A DNA stretch of 64,000 nucleotides from Nocardioides kongjuensis (GTDB taxonomy: Bacteria; Actinomycetota; Actinomycetes; Propionibacteriales; Nocardioidaceae), in contig NZ_JACCBF010000001.1 in assembly GCF_013409625.1 (NCBI RefSeq), positions 2,669,001 through 2,733,000 on the forward strand, in the 5' to 3' direction. Each line of letters opens with the position of its first letter. The stretch's first letter is position 1. The translations under genes and the position numbers were made by a program. A model generated the notes under the pieces. That model searched no databases. It saw only the letters and a list, made by a program, of their open reading frames with translations, and was not told the origin of the DNA. Shown piece by piece: positions 17,919-27,600 of the stretch.

Positions 17919-19214
17919 CTACTCGTCGGGCGGGTGCACCGGGTGGGTGCCGCGGTGGTCGACCCGGAACTGGAACCCGCTGGGACTGGTCCACACGTAG
18001 GACCCGGGCATCGGGGTCTCGTAGCGCCAGGTGGAGTGGGTCTTGGCGCGGTGGTGCCGTCGACACAACGGCACGAGGTTGCACGGACAGGTCGGGCCGC
18101 CCTGGTCGTGGGGCTGGTGGTGGTCGATGTCGCACCGGGTCGCGGGTCGGGTGCAGTGGGGGAAGCGGCAGGTGTGGTCCCGCAACGCGACCCGGGTCTT
18201 GTGGCGGTCGGGGATCTCGTAGGAGCCGACGGGGAGATGGTCGGCGAGGTCGATCACCGGCCGCACGATGATCGTGGTGCTCTTCGAACGCAGCCACTCG
18301 CGGATCTGCGCGGTGGTGACGGGGCAGCGGCCCTCGTCCCACCGCCCGACCGGGTTCACGAACGGGTTCTCACCGGTGAGGGTGGTGTCGGTGACGTGCA
18401 CGTTGAGGACGACCTTGCGGCCGGGGACGGTCGCGACGACCTCTCCGGTGGCGGGGTCCGGGACCAGCAGGTCGAGGGCGAGGTCCTGGCGGGCGAGCTC
18501 GGCAGCCGCTTTCGAGCGCCGCACGTCCAACGAGCTCTCGTCACCCAACCGGCCGAGCACCTCGGCGCGACGGGCGACGGCTTGGTCGAGGTCGTGTCCG
18601 TCGGCGGCATCCAGGAGCCCGTCGAGGTGCACCAGCCCGTGCTCGTCCACGTCACTGATGTCGAAGTGCCGGTGGTCGGCAGCCTTCTGGCGGTCGGCCT
18701 CCGCCTTGTCGGGGTCGAACCGCAGCACGGCTTCGGCGACGAGGCGTTCGAGCTGGGCCCACCCGATGCCGGAGGCGTTCCACAGCTGCCGGTCCACGAA
18801 CCCCGCCGCCTCAGCCGACAGGCCACGGGTGAGGTCCGCGATCCGCTCAGCACGCCACGGAGCCAACCGCCCCGCCACCACGGCGTCGTAGACGTTCGGC
18901 AATCGCCACGCGCACTCGATCACCCGCCCGACGTAGGCCTTGCCACCGTCAGGGGTGCGGCCGAGGACCGCGACGAGCTCCATCAACGCGAACTCGCTGA
19001 CCAGCGGGGCGCCGTCACCGGCGATCGGGACACCGGTGTCGAGGTAGCCCTCGGTGATCGTCGCCGCACCCTCGGGCCCGGTCACGATGTGGTCGCTCGC
19101 CCACTCCACGATCGCCGCCCATTCCTCGACGAGGAGCTGGTTGCGGACCTGGATCCCGGCGCTCAACCGTGACAGCACCGGGGCTGTCGAACGGGGCCTG
19201 GTTCCGAGATCCAT
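17919..19214 (-). CDS. HNH endonuclease with DUF222 domain (13E12-like)
   Basis: 431 residues. A helical DUF222 region (about 20-300) is followed by the HNH nuclease: CRFPHCTRPATRCDIDHHQP, then GGPTCPCNLVPLCRRHHRAK. The Cys pairs and the DHH/CRRHH residues form the metal-binding site. This family is multicopy in many actinobacteria and its role is unclear; some members sit in repeat families linked to mobile DNA. ATG 19214 follows GGGAGAA, so I prefer it to a longer frame starting at 19385. The IS110 element begins shortly upstream, so the promoter region may have been altered by insertion. Confidence 0.85.
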   Translation of the reverse strand: MDLGTRPRSTAPVLSRLSAGIQVRNQLLVEEWAAIVEWASDHIVTGPEGAATITEGYLDTGVPIAGDGAPLVSEFALMELVAVLGRTPDGGKAYVGRVIECAWRLPNVYDAVVAGRLAPWRAERIADLTRGLSAEAAGFVDRQLWNASGIGWAQLERLVAEAVLRFDPDKAEADRQKAADHRHFDISDVDEHGLVHLDGLLDAADGHDLDQAVARRAEVLGRLGDESSLDVRRSKAAAELARQDLALDLLVPDPATGEVVATVPGRKVVLNVHVTDTTLTGENPFVNPVGRWDEGRCPVTTAQIREWLRSKSTTIIVRPVIDLADHLPVGSYEIPDRHKTRVALRDHTCRFPHCTRPATRCDIDHHQPHDQGGPTCPCNLVPLCRRHHRAKTHSTWRYETPMPGSYVWTSPSGFQFRVDHRGTHPVHPPDE

Positions 19215-19279
19215 GACAGGATTCTCCCACCCACCCCCGACATTGATGCTGGTCTTCGCTGCTCCCTGTGGAGTAGTGA

Positions 19280-19460
19280 AGAGGTCCCGATCGTCGTGCC
19301 TCAGCCTCCGACTGTCGCCCTGCTGGGTTGACCATCTTGTGGTCCGGCCGGCGGTCGGGACCCCGCGCGCCGGCCGGGCGGACATGACCTAATAAGAGCC
19401 TGGCAAGCGCCTCATCAATGTCCTGTCTGCTCGCCCGACCGGCGTCGACCATCCACATCG
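19280..19460 (+). ncRNA. candidate IS110 bridge RNA in the left end (limits approximate)
   Basis: The noncoding segment ahead of the transposase has a strong stem: CCGGCCGGCG (19344-19353) pairs perfectly with CGCCGGCCGG (19368-19377) around a 14-nt loop GTCGGGACCCCGCG. Sequence on both sides is not coding. IS110 elements are known to encode a structured bridge RNA here, with loops that pair with donor and target DNA. I cannot assign the loops without the element ends, so this is a placement by family and structure. Confidence 0.45.
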
Positions 19461-19485
19461 GTACGACACGGAAGGCAGCTCCATC

Positions 19486-20694
19486 ATGACAGCGACACGA
19501 CCAGTGACCCCTGCCGTCTTCGCGGGCGCTGACACCCACGCCGACACGATCCACGTGGCCGCGATCGACGGCTACGGTCGCGATCTCGGCGACGGCGAGT
19601 TCCCCACGACGCCGGCGGGCTACCGCGACGCCTTGGCCTTCCTCGCGTCGTTCGGTTCGGTACAGGTCTTCGGGATCGAAGGCACCAGCTCCTACGGAGC
19701 AGGGCTGGCCGTTGTGGCCCGCACGGCCGGGATCGCGGTGCGGGAGGTGATCCGTCCCGAAGCCACGGTGCGGCGGATGCAGGGCAAGTCCGACCTGATC
19801 GACGCTTACCAGGCGGCCCGTGCCGCCATGACCGGTCGCGCGAAGACCGCGCCGAAGGCCGAGGACGTCGAGGGACTTCGAGCGCTTCTCAGCACGCGAC
19901 GTTCAGCCGCCAAGGCACGTACTGCGGCGATGAACCAGATTCACGCACAGTTGATCACCGCGCCCGTCGAGATCCGTGAGAGGTACCGGAAGCTGAGCGA
20001 CAAGCGGTTGATCGACGCGCTCGCTGCCTGCCGCCCCGGCTCCCGCGGTGGAGTGGTGGCCACCGTGCTGCTCGGGTTGAAGATGCTGGCCCAGCGCCAC
20101 CGGTTCCTCGGCCAGCAGATCGAGCTGCTCGACGACCAGCTCCGCGGCCTGGTCGCGGCGATCAACCTGAACCTGATCTCGGCACGCGGCATCGGACCGG
20201 TGACCGCTGCGCAGCTGCTCCTCACCGCGGGCGGCAACCCCGAGCGCCTGGCCAGCGAGACATCCTTCGCTGCCCTGTGCGGCACCGCACCGGTCCCGGC
20301 ATCGTCGGGCAAGACCACCCGATACCGGCTCTCTCGTGGCGGGGATCGTCACGCCAACTCCGCGCTGCACACGATCGCGACCGTGCGGATGGCCAGCGAC
20401 CCCCGCACCCGCGAGTTCGTCGCCACCCAGCGCGCCAAGAACCGCAGCAACCCCGAGATCCTGCGAATCCTCAAACGCGCCATCGCCCGCGAGGTGTTCA
20501 AGCTGCTCCAGAACCCGAACGCGCTTACCGGAATCGCCGACCTACGACGCATCCGACGCGAGAAGAACCTGCCTATCCGAGTCGTGGTCGAACAGCTCGG
20601 CACCACCCTGAACCATGTCAGCCGCATCGAACGCGGAGTCGCGTTCGACCGCGAGTTCACCCAGCGCTACCGAACCTGGCTCCAAGCCGCTTGA
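19486..20694 (+). CDS. IS110-family transposase with C-terminal HTH-like tail
   Basis: 402 residues. The N-terminal DEDD RuvC-like domain shows GADTHADTIHVAAID (first Asp), VFGIEGTSSYG (Glu) and MQGKSDLIDAYQAARA (Asp pair). The C-terminal Tnp_20 region contains ARGIGPVTAAQLLLTAGG and SFAALCGTAPVPASSGKTTR, with the conserved Ser of the active site. After the usual end near REVFKLL the protein continues for about 55 residues: DLRRIRREKNLPIRVVVEQ, then LGTTLNHVSRIERGVAFD. This resembles an Xre-type helix-turn-helix. The frame is intact, so the element may be active. It works with the bridge RNA to recombine DNA. Confidence 0.92.
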   Translation: MTATRPVTPAVFAGADTHADTIHVAAIDGYGRDLGDGEFPTTPAGYRDALAFLASFGSVQVFGIEGTSSYGAGLAVVARTAGIAVREVIRPEATVRRMQGKSDLIDAYQAARAAMTGRAKTAPKAEDVEGLRALLSTRRSAAKARTAAMNQIHAQLITAPVEIRERYRKLSDKRLIDALAACRPGSRGGVVATVLLGLKMLAQRHRFLGQQIELLDDQLRGLVAAINLNLISARGIGPVTAAQLLLTAGGNPERLASETSFAALCGTAPVPASSGKTTRYRLSRGGDRHANSALHTIATVRMASDPRTREFVATQRAKNRSNPEILRILKRAIAREVFKLLQNPNALTGIADLRRIRREKNLPIRVVVEQLGTTLNHVSRIERGVAFDREFTQRYRTWLQAA

Positions 20695-20716
20695 CAACCA
20701 TAGGAGCATCACAATC

Positions 20717-21039
20717 CAGCGCCGGAAACCCGCCTGGGGACAGGGGAAACTCCATTCGGAGGGTGTGGAGAACCGACGTCACCGACCGTCACGAAAGTGA
20801 CCCCGGGACCGCAGCCCGACCGCGGAACCCAGCCACCTCCCCACCCTTCTCGTCACTGCCCTTTCGGAACGGAACCGGCCACCCAACCGACGCCCACGAA
20901 CACTCGCAGCAGCGCGGCCGAGGGTTTGAGGCTCGACCGCGGACGGCGGCCCCGCACCTCAACCACGTCGCTGCACGACCCCAGCCACCGCAAGCGAGCG
21001 ACAAGGACGCCGCAAGCGCCCCGAGCCACCCTCGGGTCC
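20717..21039. other. noncoding stretch between the IS110 element and the next gene
   Basis: Only shadow frames are present on either strand; none has family motifs or a ribosome binding site. The sequence is GC-rich with Pro/Arg-like codon runs. CACCCT at 21027-21032, seven bases before ATG 21040, is a possible leaderless -10 box for the following gene. I see no repeats or further IS fragments. Confidence 0.5.
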
Positions 21040-21573
21040 ATGACCACCACCCCCACCTCCTGGCTGCCCGCGTCCTGGGCGCATCCGACCCGGGTCCCGG
21101 TGACGCAGGCACACCACCTGCGACCCATGGGCCCGGCCGACGTCGACCTCGACCTGCCGGCGGTGCACGCGTCGCGGGAGCGGCTGTGGTCGATCTACGG
21201 GCAGGCGTGGGGGTGGCCGCCGGTGGACCTGAGCAGGGAGGCGGACATCGACGACCTCGCCCACCACGCGGCGGAGATCGACGCCCACGAGTCCTTCCTC
21301 TACGGACTCTTCGACGCGGCTGAGACCGCCCTGCTCGGGTGTGTGTACGTCGACCCACCGGCCAAGGTCGGCGCCGACGCGGACATCTCCTGGTGGGTGG
21401 TCGAGCATGCCGTCGGCAGCGAGCTCGAGCGGTCGCTGGACGCCTTCGTCCCTGCCTGGATCGAGGCCGAGTGGCCGCTCCACCAGCCGCGCTACGTCGG
21501 CCGCGACCTCAGCTGGCAGCAGTGGCTCTGCCTCCCGGACCTCGTCGAGGACGACACCGAGGAGGACGCATGA
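21040..21573 (+). CDS. GNAT-like protein, function unassigned
   Basis: 177 residues. The middle, FLYGLFDAAETALLGCVYVD, then ADISWWVVEHAVG, has the strand-strand pattern of a GNAT core, but the acetyl-CoA motif A (R/Q-x-x-G-x-G/A) is not obvious. The start SWLPASWAHPTRVPV and the acidic C-terminus EDDTEEDA resemble a group of uncharacterised actinobacterial acetyltransferase-like proteins. ATG 21040 follows CACCCT by seven bases, possibly leaderless; an upstream extension of the frame lacks support. It overlaps the secreted Ig-like gene by ATGA. Confidence 0.65.
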   Translation: MTTTPTSWLPASWAHPTRVPVTQAHHLRPMGPADVDLDLPAVHASRERLWSIYGQAWGWPPVDLSREADIDDLAHHAAEIDAHESFLYGLFDAAETALLGCVYVDPPAKVGADADISWWVVEHAVGSELERSLDAFVPAWIEAEWPLHQPRYVGRDLSWQQWLCLPDLVEDDTEEDA

Positions 21574-23288
21574 GCCCCCGCGTCCTCGCCCGCACCGTCG
21601 TGGGCCTCCTCGCCCTGGTCGCCGGCCTCGCTCCGGTCCTCACCCCCGCGCCCGCCCACGCCGGTCAGGTCGGGGTGACGCTCAGCATCGCCGGCGCCGG
21701 CCGGGTCGAGGTGGTCGAGGGCTCGCTCGAGGACGGGGGTGCGTACGCCTGCGACCGCACCACCAACCTCGACCACCGGGTGACCATGACCTGCGGCCGG
21801 GTCCGCAACGAGGAGCCGTTCGAGGCCTGGATCTGGCTGCGGCCGTCCTTCTTCGGCGTCCCCGACGGCTGGGAGTTCGTCGAGTGGCAGGGCTGCGACG
21901 AGACGCGTGCCAACAGCAGCGGCACCCGTGACTGCGCGGTGCACTCGGGCGCGTTCACGAGCGTCGAGAAGTACCCGGTGGCCGTGTTCCGCGACGTCGA
22001 CCCGCCGACGATGACCAGCTTCAACGCCACCCAGGTCGTCAACCAGCAGGGGCGCTTCACGTTCACCTTCGCCGCCAGCGGAGCGGTCGCGATCCACTGC
22101 AAGCTCGACAGCGGCGCGTGGGAGGGCTGCGCCTCCCCGCGGACGCTCACGCTGCCCGAGGGTGCGCACCTCTTCGCCGTCCGGTCGGAGGACGCCTCCG
22201 GCAACCTGAGCTTCTCGCACTCCCTGACGGTGCACTCGATCGACACCGGTTTCACCGCCACCCCGCCCAGGCTGAGCAACAGCCGCTCCGCCGACTTCAC
22301 CTTCACCTCGCAGGGCGGCAACGCCTTCGACTGCAACCTGGACGGCTACCCGTTCACCTGCGACAGCGGCCAGGGCCACTTCACCGACCTCGCCGACGGG
22401 CCGCACACGCTGACCGTCGCGGGCCGCAACGGCACCTGGGTCGACCCGGTCCCGGCGCACCACGAGTGGACGATCGACGCGACGGCGCCGGAGACGACGC
22501 TGACCGGCGGCCCGGCGGAGGGCTCCACGACCACGGACAGCACCGCCACGTTCACCCTCGACGGCCCCGGCGCGGCCGACTTCTCCTGCACGATCGACGG
22601 GGCCCTCACGCCCTGCGACCGCGGCCAGGTCAGGCTGGAGCGCCTCGCCCCGGGCACCCACGTGCTCGAGGCGGCCGCCCGCGACGCCGCCGGCAACCGC
22701 GACCAGACGCCGGCCCGGCGGACCTGGAGCGTGCGCGCCGCCGACACCACCCCACCCGACACCACCCTCACCGGCGGACCCGCTGACGGCTCGATCGTCA
22801 CCACCCCGAACGCCACCTTCGCCGTCGGTACGACGGAGCCCGGGTCCCGCACGACCTGCACCCTCGACGGGTCCGCCCTGCCGTGCTCCGCCGGACCGCT
22901 CGTCCTCACCGGTCTCGCACCCGGCACCCACGTGCTGACCGCGACGTCGACGGACGCCGCCGGCAACACCGACGCGACCGCTGCGACCCGGATCTGGACG
23001 GTGCCGGTCCCGGCCGCCGCCCTCGAGCGCAGGGGCAGCACGCTGAGCCTGAAGGTCCGCGACGCGCGTCGCCTCGCGCTGGTCGTCTCGACCGGCAAGA
23101 GGCCCGGCAAGGTGAAGGTCTACGCGGGCAAGCGGCTCGTGAAGACCCTGTCACTCGATCGCTCGACCACCACGCGGGTCGTCGACGTGACCACCTTCGC
23201 GTCCCCGTGGAGCGGCAAGGTCCGCATCGTCGTGGCGTCGAAGCGCCGCGCGGTGCGGGTCGAGGGAGTCGCGGCCCCCACGCGCTGA
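21570..23288 (+). CDS. secreted Ig-like repeat protein
   Basis: 572 residues. A signal peptide covers about 1-30 (LLALVAGLAPVLTPAPAHAG). A first domain (31-145) has a Cys-containing beta pattern. Three to four repeats of about 90 residues follow, with DTTPPDTTLTGGPADGS-like openings, a central C-x-LDG-x-x-x-C pair and a closing LAPGTHVLTATSTDAAGNTD. The last 90 residues are basic (KRPGKVKVYAGKRLVKTLSL), likely a further beta domain binding the wall. There is no LPXTG or membrane anchor. It is probably an adhesive or surface-display protein. The start overlaps the preceding gene (ATGA). Confidence 0.78.
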   Translation: MSPRVLARTVVGLLALVAGLAPVLTPAPAHAGQVGVTLSIAGAGRVEVVEGSLEDGGAYACDRTTNLDHRVTMTCGRVRNEEPFEAWIWLRPSFFGVPDGWEFVEWQGCDETRANSSGTRDCAVHSGAFTSVEKYPVAVFRDVDPPTMTSFNATQVVNQQGRFTFTFAASGAVAIHCKLDSGAWEGCASPRTLTLPEGAHLFAVRSEDASGNLSFSHSLTVHSIDTGFTATPPRLSNSRSADFTFTSQGGNAFDCNLDGYPFTCDSGQGHFTDLADGPHTLTVAGRNGTWVDPVPAHHEWTIDATAPETTLTGGPAEGSTTTDSTATFTLDGPGAADFSCTIDGALTPCDRGQVRLERLAPGTHVLEAAARDAAGNRDQTPARRTWSVRAADTTPPDTTLTGGPADGSIVTTPNATFAVGTTEPGSRTTCTLDGSALPCSAGPLVLTGLAPGTHVLTATSTDAAGNTDATAATRIWTVPVPAAALERRGSTLSLKVRDARRLALVVSTGKRPGKVKVYAGKRLVKTLSLDRSTTTRVVDVTTFASPWSGKVRIVVASKRRAVRVEGVAAPTR

Positions 23289-23302
23289 CCTCGACCGAGG
23301 AG

Positions 23303-23340
23303 GCGCCGCCGGTCGTTCAGTGGACGACGACCGGCGGCGT
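23303..23340. terminator. bidirectional terminator between convergent genes
   Basis: GCCGCCGGTCGT (23305-23316) pairs perfectly with ACGACCGGCGGC (23327-23338) around a 10-nt loop, with one or two more pairs outside. It lies exactly between the stop of the Ig-like gene and that of mazG, and can serve both strands. There is no T-run. Confidence 0.7.
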
Positions 23341-23345
23341 CGCCG

Positions 23346-23951
23346 CTACTGCCTTCTCCGCACGGCGTCGCGCAGCGCCTGCTCCGGGTCGACGCCCTGG
23401 GCGCGGGCCTCGGCGACCAGGGCGAGCAGGCGCTCGCCGAGGTCCGGCGAGTCCGGGTCCACGTCGAGCGTGAGCCCGGCCCGCTCGCGGCGGCCGAGGG
23501 CCTTGTCGGCGTACAGGAGTGCGGGGAGGGCGGACGGCAGCTCGGACGGCGCGGACTGCTCGGCCGCCTTGATCCGCTGCCAGCGCTCGTCGACCTGGTC
23601 GGCCGTGAGGTGGTCGTCGGGCATGGCGTCACCGAAGACGTGCGGGTTGCGGCGGCGCATCTTCGCGGTGATCCCGCGGGCGACGTCGTCGAGCGAGAAG
23701 TCGCCGCGCTCCTCGGCGATCACGGCGTGGAAGACGACCTGCAGCAGCAGGTCGCCGAGCTCCTCGGCGAGGTGCCCGAACTCGCCACTCGCCTCCGCCT
23801 CGTCGATGGCGTCGACGGTCTCGTAGGTCTCCTCGAGCAGGTAGCGCACCAACGAACGATGGGTCTGCTCCTGCTTCCACGGGCACTCCGCCCGCAGCCG
23901 CCGCATCACCTCGACGAACTCGGCGACCGGCCCGTCCGCAGGATCGGGCAC
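23346..23951 (-). CDS. mazG: nucleoside triphosphate pyrophosphohydrolase MazG
   Basis: 201 residues of the all-alpha NTP-PPase family. The start is MRRLRAECPWKQEQTHRSLV, followed by the metal-binding YLLEETYETVDAIDEAE and HLAEELGDLLLQVVFHA with the E-x-x-E-x-x-x-D pattern. The family hydrolyses noncanonical or excess NTPs to NMP and PPi. The protein is shorter than E. coli MazG because only one catalytic domain is present, plus a helical tail of about 60 residues, as in many actinobacteria. It is last in the mfd - lipoprotein - mazG operon. Confidence 0.92.
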   Translation of the reverse strand: MPDPADGPVAEFVEVMRRLRAECPWKQEQTHRSLVRYLLEETYETVDAIDEAEASGEFGHLAEELGDLLLQVVFHAVIAEERGDFSLDDVARGITAKMRRRNPHVFGDAMPDDHLTADQVDERWQRIKAAEQSAPSELPSALPALLYADKALGRRERAGLTLDVDPDSPDLGERLLALVAEARAQGVDPEQALRDAVRRRQ

Positions 23952-23954
23952 GGC

Positions 23955-24665
23955 CTAGCCCTGGGGCGCGCCCGCCGGCGAGGCGGCCGCCGGGCCGCAC
24001 CGCTGGTCGGCGGGCAGCTTCGCGACCTGCTCGGGCGTCATCGCGGAGGTGTTGCTGGCGTCCTTGGCCTGGCTGCTCACCGGCACCGAGAGCGGGTCGC
24101 CGCTGAAGACGCCCGTGCTCGCGTCGTAGGTCCCGAAGACCGGGTTGAAGCTGACGTCGTGCTCGTCGAGCCACTTCGTGATCAGCGCGATGCCCGCACT
24201 GACCGCGGCATCGCCCTGGGCGCCGGACTCGTCGGCCCCGAGCTGCTCGACCGGGTCGCTGAGCCGCTGCTTGATCCAGGTCAGGAACTCGAAGGTGTCG
24301 TAGTTGTCGTCGTCGATCGTGCCGAGGGCGCCCCAGGCGTCGGTGACCGACGTCCGGTCGATCTGCTCGCCCGGCAGGGACACCCCGTGCTCGGGTGCCA
24401 GGTCGTCGACGGCGACCGCCTGGGTCCAGCCGACGACGAACTGCGCGCGCACGAGTGCGATCGGCGCCGCCTGCGCCTGCGGGTTGGTCGCGGCCAGGGC
24501 GCAGTAGTCCTGGACCGCCTTGTCGACCTTGCTGAGCGAGAGCTGCTGGCCCTCGACCTCGGCGGCCACGCCGGGCTTCACCTCGTTGTCGCTGACGCCG
24601 CAGCCGGCGGTCAGCAGGGCGACCGCAGCGAGACCCGCTGCGGCGGACCGGAACGTGGGACGCAC
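23955..24665 (-). CDS. lipoprotein with SurA-N-like segment, between mfd and mazG
   Basis: 236 residues. Lipobox LLTAGCG near residue 18-24 follows a short hydrophobic signal. After the lipid-modified Cys the segment VAAEVEGQQLSLSKVDKAVQ resembles the N-terminal part of SurA-type chaperones, where a peptide-binding helical domain follows, but no PPIase domain is seen. The start is decided by AAGGAG, which overlaps the mfd stop and lies five bases before GTG 24665. The earlier GTG at 24671 would have no spacing. It ends only 3 bp from mazG. A role in folding exported proteins is possible but not proven. Confidence 0.75.
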   Translation of the reverse strand: MRPTFRSAAAGLAAVALLTAGCGVSDNEVKPGVAAEVEGQQLSLSKVDKAVQDYCALAATNPQAQAAPIALVRAQFVVGWTQAVAVDDLAPEHGVSLPGEQIDRTSVTDAWGALGTIDDDNYDTFEFLTWIKQRLSDPVEQLGADESGAQGDAAVSAGIALITKWLDEHDVSFNPVFGTYDASTGVFSGDPLSVPVSSQAKDASNTSAMTPEQVAKLPADQRCGPAAASPAGAPQG

Positions 24666-24667
24666 AC

Positions 24668-27600
24668 TCACTCCTTGGGGTCGATGACCGAGTCGATGAC
24701 AAGCCGGGCCCATTCAAGCAGGGCGACGCCCTCGAGGGGCGTTCCCGTCCTCCCCGGGATGCCGGGGCGCGGCACCAGGATCGACTCCAGCTGGTGCTTG
24801 ACGATCGACTTCGGGTAGAGCCGGTTGAGCCGGATGGTGCGCGACTCGGGCAGCACGACGGGGTGGAAGCGCACGTTCTTGCCGACCGTGGTGACCTCCT
24901 TGACCCCGGCCTGCCGCACCCGGGCGCGGAAGCGGGCGACCAGCAGCAGCGCGGTGACCTGCTCGGGCGGCTCGCCGTACCGGTCCTGGAGCTCCCCGAC
25001 GATCTCGTCGACGTCGGCGTCGGTGCGGACCTCGGCGAGGCGCTTGTAGATCTCCAGGCGGAGCCGCTCGCTGGGGATGTAGTCGTGCGGCAGGTGGGCC
25101 TCGACCGGCAGCTCGATGCGGACCTCCTCGAGCTGCTCCGGCGCGCCGCCGTCGGAGCGGAAGTCGCGGACCGCCTCGCCGACCAGGCGGACGTAGAGGT
25201 CGAAGCCGACGTCGGCGATGTGCCCGGACTGCTCGCCGCCGAGCAGGTTTCCGGCGCCGCGGATCTCGAGGTCCTTCATCGCGATCGCCATGCCGCCGCC
25301 GAGGTCGGAGTGCTGGGCCAGGGTCGCGAGCCGCTCGTGGGCGGTCTCGGTGAGCGGCTTCTCCGTCGGGTAGAGGAAGTAGGCGTAGGCCCGCTCCCGC
25401 GAGCGACCCACGCGACCGCGCAGCTGGTGGAGCTGCGAGAGGCCGAGCGTGTCGGAGCGCTCGATGATCATCGTGTTGGCGTTGGAGACGTCGATGCCGG
25501 ACTCGACGATGGTCGTGCAGACCAGGACGTCGAAGTTCTTCTCCCAGAAGTCGACCATCACCTGCTCGAGCTGGTGCTCGCCCATCTGGCCGTGGGCCGT
25601 CGCGACCCGTGCCTCGGGCACCAGCTCGCGGATCTTGGCCGCGGCCTTCTCGATCGAGCTCACCCGGTTGTGGATGTAGAACACCTGGCCGTCGCGCAGC
25701 AGCTCGCGCCTGATCGCCGCGACCACCTGGCGGTCCTCGTAGCCGCCGACGTAGGTCAGCACCGGGTGCCGCTCCTCGGGCGGCGTGGTGATCGTCGACA
25801 TCTCGCGGATGCCGGTGATCGCCATCTCCAGGGTGCGCGGGATCGGGGTGGCCGACATGGACAAGACGTCGACCGAGGTCCGCAGCCGCTTCATCGCCTC
25901 CTTGTGCTCGACGCCGAAGCGCTGCTCCTCGTCGACGATGATCAGGCCGAGGTCCTTGAACTTCGTGTCGGCGTTGAACAGCCGGTGGGTGCCCACCACG
26001 ACGTCGACGGTGCCGTCGGCGAGGCCGGCGATCGTCTCGGCGGCCTCCTTGTCGGTCTGGAACCGGCTCAGCGGCTTGAGGTTGATCGGGAAGCCGCTCA
26101 TGCGCTCGGAGAACGTCGCGAGGTGCTGGTTGACGAGCAGCGTCGTCGGCACGAGCACGGCGACCTGCTTGCCGTCCTGCACCGCCTTGAAGGCCGCGCG
26201 CACGGCGATCTCGGTCTTGCCGTAGCCGACGTCGCCACAGATCAGGCGATCCATCGGGACCGTCCGCTCCATGTCGGCCTTGACCTCGTCGACGGTCGTG
26301 AGCTGGTCGGGCGTCTCGTGGAACGGGAAGGCGTCCTCGAGCTCGCGCTGCCAGGGGGTGTCGGGGCCGAAGGCGTGTCCCTGGGTGGCCTGGCGGGCGG
26401 CGTACAGCTTGATCAGCTCGGAGGCGATCTCACGGACCGCCTTGCGGGCCTTGTTCTTGCGCTTGGTCCAGTCGCCGCCACCGAGCCGGTCGAGGCTCGG
26501 CTGCTCGCCGCCGACGTAGCGGGTGACCTGGTCGAGGGTGTCGGCCGGCACGAAGAGCCGGTCGGCCGGGCCGCCTCGCTTGGACGGGCCGTACTCGAGG
26601 ACGAGGTACTCGCGGATGGCGCCCTGCACCTCGCGCTGCTTCATCTCGACGAACCGGCCGACGCCGTGCTGCTCGTGGACGACGTAGTCGCCGGCCTTGA
26701 GCTCGAGCGGGTCGATCTGCCGCTTGCGGCGCACCGGCATCGCGCCCTTGTCGCGCACCGAGGCCTTGGCGCCGACGATGTCCTCGCCGGTGAGGATCGC
26801 GAGACCGCGGCTGGTGTCGACCAGGCCGTGGCCGAGGTTGCCGCAGGTGATCGTGACGACGGCCGGGTCGAGCTGGTGCCCGGCCGGGATGTCCTCGACG
26901 AGCCGGGCGGGGACGTCCTGCTCCCCCAGCGCCTCGACCATGCGCTGCGCAGGTCCGTGACCGACGTGCACGACGGCCACGGCGTGCCCCTCGCTGCGCC
27001 AGCGGGCGATGTCGGCGAAGGCCTTCGCCACGTCGCCGCGGTACGACGGCGCGGGTTGCGCACTGCTGGGCACCTCGTCGTCGAGGCCGAACGGGCTGAA
27101 CGTCCACCAGGCCTGGCCGCGCTCGCGGGCGTGGGCCCGCACGTCCGCGAGCGACTGGTACGACGCCGCCTGCAGGTCGATCGGCGCCTGTCCGCCGCTG
27201 GCGGCCGTGGCCCACGACGCGGCGAGGAACTCCTCGCTGGTGGCGACCAGGTCGTGCGCGCGGGCGCGAGCCCGCTCCGGGTCGAGCACGAGGATCCGGG
27301 TGTCCGCCGGCATCAGGTCGACGAGCAGCTCGAGCTCGTCGACCAGCGCCGGGATCAGCGCCTCCATCCCCTCGACGGCGATGCCCTGGGCCAGCTTGTC
27401 GGTGATCTCGAGGAGCTGGGGATGGGTCTTCCCGAGCTCGGCGGCCCGGGCCCGGACCTCGTCGGTGAGCAGCAGCTCGCGGCACGGCGGGGCCCACAGC
27501 CGCTCGACCTTGGCGATCGTGCGCTGGTCGGCGACCGCGAAGGAGCGGATCTCGTCGACCTCGTCGCCGAAGAACTCCACGCGCAGCGGGTGCTCCTCGG

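Larger units (their letters stand above)
19260..20716 (+). mobile_element. IS110-family insertion element (ends approximate)
   Basis: It is defined by the transposase at 19486-20694, a structured noncoding left end of about 200 bp and a short right end. IS110 elements lack terminal inverted repeats, so the limits cannot be read from repeats. The right end carries TTGACA (20691-20696), overlapping the transposase stop. In IS110 elements such a -35 box joins a -10 box in the left end when the element is a circle, driving the bridge RNA. The element sits between the HNH gene and a 320-bp noncoding stretch. Confidence 0.7.
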
